A stretch of DNA of 64,000 nucleotides from Micromonospora polyrhachis. GTDB taxonomy: Bacteria; Actinomycetota; Actinomycetes; Mycobacteriales; Micromonosporaceae. The position numbers were made by a program, and so were the translations under genes. The stretch spans positions 62,001 to 126,000 of the forward strand of contig NZ_JACHJW010000001.1 of the NCBI RefSeq assembly GCF_014203835.1. The letters run 5' to 3'. The stretch's first letter is position 1; each line of letters starts with the position of its first letter. The notes beneath the pieces are model-generated. The model saw only the letters and a list, made by a program, of their open reading frames with translations. It made no database searches and was not told where the DNA came from. This document shows, in pieces, positions 32,294-41,075 of the stretch.

Positions 32294-32858
32294 CGTCGCT
32301 CCTCCCCAAGCGGGCGGCACTGCGCCGCCCTTTCAGCCTTCATACACGACTCAATCGATACATACAAGATTATCAATATTGAACCCCGGCGACAGTTGCC
32401 CCACCGCAACTACCACATCCGAACAAAACCTTCAGGATGCGCAGGTATCGTCGTCAGAATCTTTCGCGTGGCATCGACATTCGTTATAGTCTCGGCCATG
32501 ATCCAACCGCAGACCACCTGCGCTCTGCCTGCGGCGGCGGCCAGAACCGCGTCGCTGCCACGGCGTCCGCCGTGCTCCTCTCCCGGCAAGCGCGCGCCTC
32601 GCTCCGCTCCGGCAGACCGCCAGTAGCCTGTCGTCCCGCCCCGCCAGGACTGTGACAACGACGTCCCACGCCTGATCGGATCTCTGCCGCCGGCGCACCC
32701 ACGCCCCATCCGTGCGCCGGCGCCCTCCCGCACAACGCCGTGAGTGCGCCAACCTTCGCGTACGACACACGGCGCGGCACCCCCGTACCGGCGAAATCCG
32801 ACCGCGGCTGCGGTCGACCCGTATTACCCCCACCCACCCCCCACCCCATGAGGTGTTC
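32294..32858. other. Long divergent leader region with promoter and hairpin
   Basis: This 565-bp gap separates the protease from the amidase. TATAGT (32485-32490) is a good rightward -10, and an ATG at 32499 would permit a leaderless 42-residue peptide (MIQPQTTCALPAAA), but its codon use is not convincing. A 10-bp stem GCCGGCGCAC/GTGCGCCGGC (32689-32698 / 32712-32721) lies between that promoter and the amidase, so the transcript would have a structured leader of about 360 bases. The protease promoter should lie in the AT-rich stretch at about 32340-32400. No known riboswitch was recognised. Confidence 0.5.
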
Positions 32859-33932
32859 ATGCTCAGCAACCCGACCGCACGACGTCGTACCCTGCTGGCT
32901 GCCGCCGCCGCTGCGGCCGGTGCCATGGTGGCGCCGCTCTCCCTCGCAGGCCGGGCGCTTGCCGCGACTCCCAAGGTCTACCTCGACCCGGGTCACGGCG
33001 GCACGGACCCCGGTGCCGTGGGCAACGGCCTGCAGGAGAAGGCCCTCACCCTGGCCATCGCCCTGCAGACCCGCGACATCCTGCTGGCCAACTACAGCGT
33101 CGACATCCGGATGTCACGTACGACGGACATCACCCGCGAACTCGCCTACCGCACAAGTGACGCCAACGCCTGGGGCGCCAACCTGTTCGTAAGCATCCAC
33201 ATCAACTCCGGCGGCGGCACCGGATTCGAGAGCTACCGCTACACCACCGCGAGCAGCGGAAGTGTCAACCTGCACAATGCGCTGCATCCGCAGGTCCTGT
33301 CCGCGATGCGAACAGTCGGCACGGTCACCGACCGAGGCAAGAAAACAGCCAACTTCTACGTGCTGCGCGAAACCAACATGCCGGCCGTTCTCACCGAGAA
33401 CCTGTTCATCGACACCCTCGCCGATGCCAACCTGCTCAAGCGGGCCGACTTCATCACCGCCGTCGCCCGGGGACACGCCCAGGGCATCGCCAACTACCTC
33501 GGGCTCACCAGCACGCCGCCGACATACAGCACCATCGTGGACAACGCTACCGCTGGCCGCTTCACCGCGAGCGGCAACTGGGGTACGTCGTCGTACTCCA
33601 GCCAACGCTACGGTGCCGACTACCGGTTCGCCGACCCGGTGCTCGCCAGCGACGCAGCCTGGTTCAAGGTGAGCATCCCGCAGACCGGCAACTACCGCGT
33701 CGAGGTGCGCTACCCCGCCGACGCGGGATACAACAGCTCGACGCCGCACGTCATCGTCACCGCCTCCGGAAACCAGACGGTGAACGTGGACCAGCGCAGC
33801 AACGGTGGCACCTGGCGCTCCCTCGGCACCTTCAACCTCGCCGCCGGTGACCGCGACCTGGTCGGGGTGAGCCGCTGGACCAGTGCCGCCGGATACGTGG
33901 TGGCAGACGCGGTACGCGTCACCCGGGTCTGA
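32859..33932 (+). CDS. N-acetylmuramoyl-L-alanine amidase (Amidase_3) with golvesin-like C-terminal domain
   Basis: A 357-residue exported peptidoglycan hydrolase. A twin-arginine-like signal ([15 protein letters not shown]) covers residues about 8-36. The Amidase_3 domain (about 38-215) shows zinc ligands His46 (DPGHGG), Glu60 and His114 (SIHIN), and catalytic Glu180 (LTENLF). The C-terminal 130 residues ([20 protein letters not shown] onward, with YRVEVRYPA and [10 protein letters not shown]) match the golvesin/Xly-type beta-sandwich, probably a wall- or glycan-binding module. It cleaves the amide between muramic acid and the stem peptide. It has a long structured leader and converges on the ATP-grasp gene. 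Confidence 0.9.
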   Translation: MLSNPTARRRTLLAAAAAAAGAMVAPLSLAGRALAATPKVYLDPGHGGTDPGAVGNGLQEKALTLAIALQTRDILLANYSVDIRMSRTTDITRELAYRTSDANAWGANLFVSIHINSGGGTGFESYRYTTASSGSVNLHNALHPQVLSAMRTVGTVTDRGKKTANFYVLRETNMPAVLTENLFIDTLADANLLKRADFITAVARGHAQGIANYLGLTSTPPTYSTIVDNATAGRFTASGNWGTSSYSSQRYGADYRFADPVLASDAAWFKVSIPQTGNYRVEVRYPADAGYNSSTPHVIVTASGNQTVNVDQRSNGGTWRSLGTFNLAAGDRDLVGVSRWTSAAGYVVADAVRVTRV

Positions 33933-33957
33933 GCCGTCGGCCAACGCACGTCGTAGA

Positions 33958-33994
33958 CAGGTGCGGAGAGTGGCGACCAGCCGACCCGCACCTG
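33958..33994. terminator. Hairpin between amidase and ATP-grasp genes
   Basis: CAGGTGCGG (33958-33966) pairs with CCGCACCTG (33986-33994) across a 19-base loop between convergent genes. Confidence 0.5.
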
Positions 33995-34040
33995 CCACGT
34001 CCTAGCATTCCCGAGCGTCCGACGACGGGGCAGAATGCCG

Positions 34041-34889
34041 TCAGCGAACGCCTGCCAGCAGCGCCGTGATGAGGGTACGGGGGTCGATGGTGGCGGGACG
34101 GTCGCTGACCTGACCGTCGCCCATCTCGATGACGCGCCACCGGCCGTCGGCCCGTTGGGCGAGGTCCACGGTCACAAACGGTAGGTCCAGGGCGGCGACC
34201 AACGGTGCGATCTCGGTGAGGTCGACATCCACCGGCGGCAGGTCGGTGGGGGTGTCTGGATGTGCCCCGACCATCGCGCACGTCCCGTCGATCCACCACG
34301 TGCGTATCTCGGCGGTAGTGAAGTGTTCGAAACAGCGCAGGACGATCCCACCGGTGAAGTCTTCTGCGCGCAGCTCCAGAAATCGGCTGGCCACCTGCCA
34401 TGCGGCTGCGGCGTCGGTGAGGTCGGGGATGAATGCCGCCTCCTGCCAGTAATGCTTCATCGACTTGGTGTAGTCACGTAGGACGGCGGATCCCGTACCG
34501 AGTTCGGCGCAGGCCTGGTCAAACGCGGCACGGTCGCTGCCGATGGTCCAACTCGATGTTGGGGTGACCGTTGCCAGAGCTTGGTACCAACCGGGTAGCT
34601 CGTGGGCCTGCTGATACTGCTCGGCGCTGGTTCTGAGGATCACGTCGCGGGCCGACAATGCCGCGGCGAAGGAGTCATACTGCACGCTGTTCAACATCCA
34701 GCCGCGGTAGAGCGCCCTGTCTCCACCCGGAACCGCGGCGACAGCGCGGAGCGCGTCACCTCGTGCCAGAGCATCATGGTCGACCAACGCGACCTCCAGC
34801 CCGATCGCGTGAGCCGCTTCCGCCTCAGCCGCGAAGTGGTCGTCGGGGCGGCGGGGTCGTAGGGGGTTGGCCGGGACCAGCAGGATCAT
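34041..34889 (-). CDS. ATP-grasp domain protein (DUF4343-like)
   Basis: A 282-residue protein with a compact ATP-grasp layout. An N-terminal domain ([20 protein letters not shown]) is followed by [16 protein letters not shown] (Lys candidates for nucleotide binding). [11 protein letters not shown] and EIRTWWIDG come next, and the metal-site end is [14 protein letters not shown]. Such proteins join a carboxylate to an amine or similar group through an acyl phosphate, but no partner peptide or biosynthetic gene is adjacent. It is divergent from the LuxR-type regulator. I assign no specific reaction. Confidence 0.75.
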   Translation of the reverse strand: MILLVPANPLRPRRPDDHFAAEAEAAHAIGLEVALVDHDALARGDALRAVAAVPGGDRALYRGWMLNSVQYDSFAAALSARDVILRTSAEQYQQAHELPGWYQALATVTPTSSWTIGSDRAAFDQACAELGTGSAVLRDYTKSMKHYWQEAAFIPDLTDAAAAWQVASRFLELRAEDFTGGIVLRCFEHFTTAEIRTWWIDGTCAMVGAHPDTPTDLPPVDVDLTEIAPLVAALDLPFVTVDLAQRADGRWRVIEMGDGQVSDRPATIDPRTLITALLAGVR

Positions 34890-35057
34890 TCGGCGCAGCG
34901 TAGCCGGTGACGGATTCAGGGCTGATGCTGGCCGGAGGGCAGGACACCGCTTGCTGCTGGCGGCTACCTGCACGATGATCACTAACGGCTGTGCGATGTT
35001 CCAACAGGCGAGCGGTTGGGGGCGGTGGTGGTCGACGAGGTCGCTCCCCAAACCGGT

Positions 35058-37979
35058 ATGGCGGGACCAGACGTCGACGGAGTTTCCGTCCCGCTGCTGA
35101 TCGGTCGCGAGGACGAGCTGACGCGCCTGGGACAGGTCCTCACGAACACCTCGGCACTGGTGCTGATCGAAGGGGAGGCCGGCGTCGGCAAGAGCCGTCT
35201 GCTGGACGAGTTCCTGTCCTCCCCCACCGGCTCCGTACATTCCGCGCTGACGGCGGTCTGTCCGCCCCTTCGGGAGCCGTACACATTGGGACCGATCGTC
35301 GACGCGGTGCTGACCACTGGCGTCGACGCGCTTGCGAACCTGCGTCTCAGCGGCCTGGCTGGCGCTCTACGGCCGCTGTTTCCCGAGTGGGCCGAGCACC
35401 TTCCGCCGGCTCCCGAGCCGGCCGAGGACGCGAGCGCCTCGCGCCACCGGGTGCTCCGGGCGCTGGCCGAACTGCTCGACAAGCTCGGTGTGGACCTGCT
35501 CGTCGTCGACGACGCACAGTGGTCCGACGACGCGACCCGCGAATTCCTGCTGTTCCTGGCCGAACGGGACGGACCGGGCCCCAGCCTGGTCGTCGCCTAC
35601 CGCCCGGAGGATCTGGTCGGGGATCCATGGCTGCTGCGCCTGTCGGGACGCCGCAGACCGCGCCGCGCGCTGCTACGGCTCGTCCTCGACCCGCTCGACC
35701 TGTCCGAGACCGCGGCGCTTGCCTCGTCGATGTTGGCCAACCAGCAGGTCTCCGACGAGTTCGCCCAGCACCTGCACGCACGCACCGAAGGGTTACCGCT
35801 CGCCGTCGAGGAGTGCGTGCGGCTGATGGCCCGTCGTGGCGATCTCATCCGCCGCGACCATGGCTGGAAGCGACTGCCGCTAGACGAGATCGTGGTGCCA
35901 CCGACGGTGCGCGACACCGTGCTGGAGCACGCCAGCCGCCTCGACGTGGGTACTCGATCGGTGTTGCGAGCTGCCGCAGTCGTCGCCGACCCCATCGCTG
36001 AACGCCTTCTGCTGCAGGTCAGCGAACTGTCGCCGGCCGAGTTCGACGCCGGTCTGGCTGAAGCCGTCGCGCACCGCCTGCTCCACCAACGCGACGGGAT
36101 ACGGGTCTCCTTCCGGCACGTGCTGGCCGGTCGGGCCATCTACGACGCCATTCCGGAGCGGGAGCGTCGTGCGCTGCACGAGCGCGCCGGACAGGTTCTC
36201 GAAACCGTCGTGCCCAGGCCGTTGGCGCAGCTTGCGAACCATTTCCGCCTCGCCGGTGACGGCGAGAAGTGGGGCAGGTACGCGGAGCTGTCCGCAAACG
36301 TGGCGTTGGAGACCGGCGACGAGGCGACAGCGGGCGCGCTTCTGCACGACGTGTTGACCAACGGTCACGTACCGGCCGAACAAATGTGCGCGCTGGTGGA
36401 CAAGATGCCGTTCGGCTCGTTTACCGGGCCAGGTCACCTGCGGGACCTCGCTGCCGCCGTGCGTCGGGTACTCGATGAGGGCACTCCCGATTCGGGGGTG
36501 GCGGCGAACCTGCGGTTCCAGCTCGCCCGGATCCTCAACGACATGGAGGAGTTCGACGAGGCACACGCCGAGTTGGAACGGGCACTACCGCATCTCGATC
36601 GTCGACGCGCCTCCCCCGCTGTCGCCATGATGGTGCTCGGCTGGCCACGCGGACGCACTCCAGCAGCTCGACACCTGACCTGGCTGGACCGGGCGGCGGA
36701 GTTCGCCCAGTCACTGGAGCCGTCGGACCGGCTACGGGTCGCGGCCGGCCGGGCAGCCGCGCTGCTGCAACTCGGCGACCCGCGCGGTTGGACGGAGGTC
36801 GCGCACATCCCGCCTGCGGCCCAGGCCGCCCGGGACCGCCGGATCGTCACCGTCGGTCACCTCAACGTCGGTGACGCGGCCATGCGCTGGGGACGATACG
36901 TGGAGTCCGCCCGCTGGCTCGCCAACGGTCGCCGACTCGCGGTCGAATACGAACAGTTCAAGATCAGGGATCTCATCGATTCCACTCAGCTACACCTCGA
37001 CTGGTTCACCGGTTCCTGGGACGGCCTCGCGGAGCGAGCAGCCGCGCTGGCGAACAAGGCCGACTTCCATCCCGTCAGTCGGGTCGAGCCCATCATGATC
37101 AGCGGCCTGCTCCGGATGACGGCCGGCGACCTCGCCCAGGCCGCCCGGGAGATCGAACGTGCCGTCGATGGCGCACGCGATGCCGGTGCGTGGGACACCG
37201 TCGCCGAGGCGGTGGCGACGTTGGTGCAGATCAGACTGCGCGAGGGCCAGCCGGACGGGGCGTTGGAGATCTCTCGTGCCCCCTGCGACGTCCTGGCGCG
37301 CAAGGGCGTGTGGCTCTGGGGTACCGACGTGGTGCCGGCGCGGGTCCAGGCTCTGCTCGCCGTGGGCGCGGTGGCGCAAGCCCGGAACTTGGTGGTCGCG
37401 TTCGCACGCGGTCTACGGGAAGCGGAACTGCCGGCACCGCAGGCGGCCGTGGTGGACTGCCGGGGACTACTCGCCGAGGCCAATGGCGAGGACGACCTGG
37501 CTGCCGACCTGTTCGCACAGGCCGCGGCGGCCTGGGCGGCGCTCCCCCGGCCATACAGCGCGGCCCTCTCGCGGGAGCGGCAGGCACTGTGCCTAATCCG
37601 GGCCGGCGCCCTCCCGGACGGGCTCGATCTGCTCACCGATGTCCTCGGCGCGTTGTCGTCGCTGCCGGCGAGGCACGATGCGGACCGGGTCGCCCGCGCC
37701 CTCCGTACCCATGGTCGGACGGTGCCCCGGGTGTGGCGTGGCGGGCGGAAGGGCTATGGGAGGGAGCTGTCGCCTCGCGAACTGGAAGTCGTCGCCCTCG
37801 CGACCGAAGGGCGAACGAATCGGGAGATCGCCGAGGCTTTGCACCGCTCCCACCACACGGTGGCCACCCAGCTGAAGTCGGCGATGCGCAAGCTCGGGGT
37901 CTCCTCGCGAGCGGCACTCTCCGCACGGGCGATCGCGACGGGACTCGCCACCGAGCCGGGAACGGCGTCGAGCGACTGA
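35058..37979 (+). CDS. Large LuxR-family ATPase regulator (LAL-like)
   Basis: A 973-residue regulator with LIGREDELTRLGQVL at the N-terminus, then P-loop EGEAGVGKSRLL and Walker B LLVVDDAQWSDDATREFLLF. A long TPR-type middle follows. The C-terminal LuxR DNA-binding domain is LSPRELEVVALATEGRTNRE, then IAEALHRSHHTVATQLKSAM. ATG at 35058 is chosen; TTG at 35016 would add 14 residues and has a slightly better purine-rich site. It lies upstream of two exoprotein genes of the same orientation, which it may activate. It is unrelated in detail to the LuxR gene at 7-10 kb beyond family. Confidence 0.87.
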   Translation: MAGPDVDGVSVPLLIGREDELTRLGQVLTNTSALVLIEGEAGVGKSRLLDEFLSSPTGSVHSALTAVCPPLREPYTLGPIVDAVLTTGVDALANLRLSGLAGALRPLFPEWAEHLPPAPEPAEDASASRHRVLRALAELLDKLGVDLLVVDDAQWSDDATREFLLFLAERDGPGPSLVVAYRPEDLVGDPWLLRLSGRRRPRRALLRLVLDPLDLSETAALASSMLANQQVSDEFAQHLHARTEGLPLAVEECVRLMARRGDLIRRDHGWKRLPLDEIVVPPTVRDTVLEHASRLDVGTRSVLRAAAVVADPIAERLLLQVSELSPAEFDAGLAEAVAHRLLHQRDGIRVSFRHVLAGRAIYDAIPERERRALHERAGQVLETVVPRPLAQLANHFRLAGDGEKWGRYAELSANVALETGDEATAGALLHDVLTNGHVPAEQMCALVDKMPFGSFTGPGHLRDLAAAVRRVLDEGTPDSGVAANLRFQLARILNDMEEFDEAHAELERALPHLDRRRASPAVAMMVLGWPRGRTPAARHLTWLDRAAEFAQSLEPSDRLRVAAGRAAALLQLGDPRGWTEVAHIPPAAQAARDRRIVTVGHLNVGDAAMRWGRYVESARWLANGRRLAVEYEQFKIRDLIDSTQLHLDWFTGSWDGLAERAAALANKADFHPVSRVEPIMISGLLRMTAGDLAQAAREIERAVDGARDAGAWDTVAEAVATLVQIRLREGQPDGALEISRAPCDVLARKGVWLWGTDVVPARVQALLAVGAVAQARNLVVAFARGLREAELPAPQAAVVDCRGLLAEANGEDDLAADLFAQAAAAWAALPRPYSAALSRERQALCLIRAGALPDGLDLLTDVLGALSSLPARHDADRVARALRTHGRTVPRVWRGGRKGYGRELSPRELEVVALATEGRTNREIAEALHRSHHTVATQLKSAMRKLGVSSRAALSARAIATGLATEPGTASSD

Positions 37980-38052
37980 ACCCCGAGCTAGCCGGGTTGT
38001 TTCACTCACCTGAGGGATCGCAGGGCATCCGACGGTTGACCACGATGCTGGC

Positions 38053-38199
38053 ATGCCGCATCGAGATGACCCCGACGAGGACGAGACGACGTCGTCGGAG
38101 ACCGCCCGCCCGGTCGACGCCCACGTCGCGGACCCGCCCGGGGCCGAACCGGGCAACCCGCCCGAGGTCGAGGACGACGACCGCTACCTGCCGTTGTGA
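38053..38199 (+). CDS. Small acidic protein candidate (48 residues)
   Basis: ATG at 38053 opens a 48-codon frame beginning MPHRDDPDEDETTSSET and ending EVEDDDRYLPL. About nine in ten codons end in G or C, as in real genes here. The product is strongly acidic and Pro-rich, with no membrane segment. The Shine-Dalgarno is poor, so a leaderless or coupled start would be needed. It lies between the LuxR regulator and the subtilase and recalls small disordered actinobacterial proteins. No function is proposed. Confidence 0.35.
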   Translation: MPHRDDPDEDETTSSETARPVDAHVADPPGAEPGNPPEVEDDDRYLPL

Positions 38200-38246
38200 C
38201 CGGTCACGACCGAAGCCCGCACCGCACTCCCAGACAAGGATCCCTC

Positions 38247-41015
38247 ATGCGCCCTGCCCGTCCATCGAGACGAAGAATTACGACCGTGGTGGTGGCCACC
38301 GTGGCCACGGTGCTCGCCCTCACCGGTGCCGCCACCGCCCTACCGTCGACCGGTCCGGACCCGCAGGCGACAGCCGCGGCGAAGGCCAAAATCCGCCCGC
38401 AGCTCCAGACCCAGCTACAGGCCCAGGAGTCCCCGGTGGACTTCTGGGTCTACTTCGACGCGAAGGCCGACCTGTCCAAGGCCAGTGCCATCAAGGACTG
38501 GAACGCCCGCGGCGCGGCGGTGGCCAAGGCACTGAAGCAGGCCGCCGACGAGAGTCAGCGGTCGGTGCGTGCGGAACTCACCGCCTCGGGCGTCACGTAC
38601 CAGAGTTTCTGGGCGACGAACGCGATCAAGGTGACCGGCGGGTCCGACCTCGCCACGCGACTGGCCGCCAAGAGCGAGGTCAGCTCGCTGCTGCCGGCGT
38701 TCAAGGTCGACCCTCCGGCGGTCACCAAGGGGGTCAGCCGACAGGCCGTCGACCCGGTCGAGTGGGGCGTCGCCAACATCAACGCCGACGAGGTGTGGAC
38801 CCAGTTCGGCGTACGCGGCGAGGACATCACGGTGGCCTCGATCGACACCGGCGCCCAGTTCGACCACCCGGCGCTGGTGCGGCAGTACCGCGGCAACAAG
38901 GGCGACGGTGTGTTCGACCACAACTACAACTGGTTCGACGCGGCTGGCACCTGCGGTGCCGCGCCCTGTGACAACGACGGACACGGTACGCACACGCTGG
39001 GCACCATGGTCGGCGACGACGGTGCCGGAAACCAGGTGGGGGTGGCCCCCCGGGCCCGCTGGATCACGGCGAACGGCTGCTGCCCGACCGACGCCGCATT
39101 GATCAGCTCTGGCCAGTGGCTGCTGGAGCCGACCGACCTGAGCGGGCAGAACCCGGATGCCAGCAAGCGGCCACACATCATCAACAACTCCTGGGGCACC
39201 ACCACCCCGTCGGATGCCCCGTTCCTGGAGGACATCAGCCTGGCGTGGACCGCCTCGGGCATCTTCGGTGTGTGGGCCAACGGCAACAACGGACCGGCCT
39301 GCCAGACGAGTGGTTCGCCGGGCAGCCGTAAGATCAACTACTCGGTCGGGGCATACGACGCCGACCACACCATCGCCGACTTCTCATCCCGGGGCGCCGG
39401 CCAGGACGGTGAGATCAAGCCGAACATCGCCGCGCCCGGCGTGAACGTGCGATCCAGCATGCCGGGGAACGCGTACGCCACCATGAACGGCACCTCGATG
39501 GCGACGCCACACGCGGCGGGCGCGATCGCCCTGGCCTGGTCGGCGGCAGCGGCGTTGGTGGGCGACGTCGACGGCACCAAGTCCCTGCTGGACGGCACCG
39601 CCACGGACAACCCGAACAGTCAGTGTGGTGGCACCGACGACGACAACAACGCCTTCGGTGAGGGTCGGCTCGACGCACTCAGGCTGGTCACGCAGGCCCC
39701 GAGGGGTATCACCGGCCGGCTGGGCGGCACCATCACCGACGCCGAGACCGGAAAGCCGATTCCCGGTGCCACCGTCACGATCACCGGTCCGGTCAGCCGT
39801 GAGGTGACCGCCGACGCCGACGGCGCGTACCAGTCGGGTGCCCTGCCCATCGGCAGCTACACCATCGACGCCCGAAAGTACGGCTACGCGTCCGGCACGG
39901 CGCAGGCGCAGGTCCGCGAGGCAACGACCACGACGGCCGACGTCACACTGGTGGCCCAGGCGATGTACACGGTCAGCGGCACCATCACCGACGGGTCGGG
40001 GCACGGCTGGCCGCTGTACGCCAAGGTCGTCATCGGCGGTTATCCACTCGGCCCGATCTTCACCGATCCGGTGACCGGCCGGTACAGCGTGCGGCTGCCC
40101 GGATCTGCCCCGTACACGATGCAGGTCACCGCCCAGTACCCCGGATACCAGGTCGCCCAGCGGACGTTCGAGCTGGGCAAGGTGGACGTCGTCCAGGACG
40201 CGGCGCTGACCATCGACGCGTCGACCTGCACCGCGCCCGGCTATCGCTTCAGCGGCGTCGGCGAGGACTTCAACAACTGGACCGACACGGGTACCCGGAA
40301 CGGCTGGCAGACCTCGGGCAAACCGAGCTGGCGGTTCGACAACCCCGGCTACCGGCCGGTGCCCGAAGGCGGTGACGGTCGGTTCGCCATCGCCGACTCG
40401 GCGGCTGGCAACGGTAAGCGGCTCGACACCAGCCTGACCTCACCGGTGTTCGACCTGTCCGGTGACGCCTCCCCGCAGCTCGCCTTCCACACGTCCTACT
40501 ACCCGGACGACGCCAGCCAGCGGGCCGACGTCGACGTGAGCACCGACGGCGGCCGGACCTGGAAGACGGTGTGGCGGCAGACCAGCAACCATGCATTCGG
40601 GCAGGTCACCCTGCCGCTGCCACAGGCAGCCGGCCGTAAGGATGTCCGGATCCGATTCCACTACCAGGGCCGCGACGCATGGTGGTGGGCGGTGGACAAC
40701 GTGTTCGTGGGAACCCGCGCCTGTCGGCCGGTCGAGGGTGGACTGGTCCTCGGGTTCGTCAGCGACCGTGACAGCGGCGCGCCGGTCTTCGCCACCGTGG
40801 CCCGTACCGGGCAGCCACAGGAGTCCGGCACGGGCGTCACCACGCCGGTGGACCCGGCCGTCGGCGACGGCCTGTACTGGGTGTTCAGCTCCGCGGTCGG
40901 GCGCACCGAATTCACCGCGAGTGCGTCCGGATACCAGAGCGGTACCGCGACGATCTCGGTCCGCAAGGACGCGATCGTGACCCAGGACTGGTCACTGGCG
41001 CGGGCAGGTGGCTGA
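38247..41015 (+). CDS. Secreted multidomain subtilisin-family (S8) protease
   Basis: A 922-residue exoprotease. After the signal peptide (about 1-32) comes a prodomain to about 165, with a Thr-Tyr-Gln-Ser-Phe motif. The S8 catalytic domain has Asp200 (ASIDTGAQ), His246 (DGHGTH), oxyanion Asn345 (WANGNNG) and Ser417 (NGTSMATPHAAGA). Two carboxypeptidase-regulatory-like beta modules (about 490-575 and 577-660) follow, then a MAM/jelly-roll-like domain (about 665-835, ending WWWAVDNVFVGTRAC) and a third regulatory-like module. AAGGA lies six bases before the ATG. It resembles bacillopeptidase F-type proteases. The next gene encodes a non-catalytic relative. Confidence 0.9.
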   Translation: MRPARPSRRRITTVVVATVATVLALTGAATALPSTGPDPQATAAAKAKIRPQLQTQLQAQESPVDFWVYFDAKADLSKASAIKDWNARGAAVAKALKQAADESQRSVRAELTASGVTYQSFWATNAIKVTGGSDLATRLAAKSEVSSLLPAFKVDPPAVTKGVSRQAVDPVEWGVANINADEVWTQFGVRGEDITVASIDTGAQFDHPALVRQYRGNKGDGVFDHNYNWFDAAGTCGAAPCDNDGHGTHTLGTMVGDDGAGNQVGVAPRARWITANGCCPTDAALISSGQWLLEPTDLSGQNPDASKRPHIINNSWGTTTPSDAPFLEDISLAWTASGIFGVWANGNNGPACQTSGSPGSRKINYSVGAYDADHTIADFSSRGAGQDGEIKPNIAAPGVNVRSSMPGNAYATMNGTSMATPHAAGAIALAWSAAAALVGDVDGTKSLLDGTATDNPNSQCGGTDDDNNAFGEGRLDALRLVTQAPRGITGRLGGTITDAETGKPIPGATVTITGPVSREVTADADGAYQSGALPIGSYTIDARKYGYASGTAQAQVREATTTTADVTLVAQAMYTVSGTITDGSGHGWPLYAKVVIGGYPLGPIFTDPVTGRYSVRLPGSAPYTMQVTAQYPGYQVAQRTFELGKVDVVQDAALTIDASTCTAPGYRFSGVGEDFNNWTDTGTRNGWQTSGKPSWRFDNPGYRPVPEGGDGRFAIADSAAGNGKRLDTSLTSPVFDLSGDASPQLAFHTSYYPDDASQRADVDVSTDGGRTWKTVWRQTSNHAFGQVTLPLPQAAGRKDVRIRFHYQGRDAWWWAVDNVFVGTRACRPVEGGLVLGFVSDRDSGAPVFATVARTGQPQESGTGVTTPVDPAVGDGLYWVFSSAVGRTEFTASASGYQSGTATISVRKDAIVTQDWSLARAGG

Positions 41016-41075
41016 CCTGTCGAACCACACCGTGCAGCGAGATCCCGCCAGCTCACCTGAAGCAAGGAGCCATCC

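Noticed and set aside
32499-32627. Possible leaderless 42-residue peptide after TATAGT
   Set aside because: Third-position G/C is only about three quarters and the product looks like random Pro/Arg/Ala sequence. The promoter is kept; the gene call is not.
32500-32858. ydaO (c-di-AMP) riboswitch before the amidase
   Set aside because: The conserved core could not be located by eye, so it is reported only as a structured leader.
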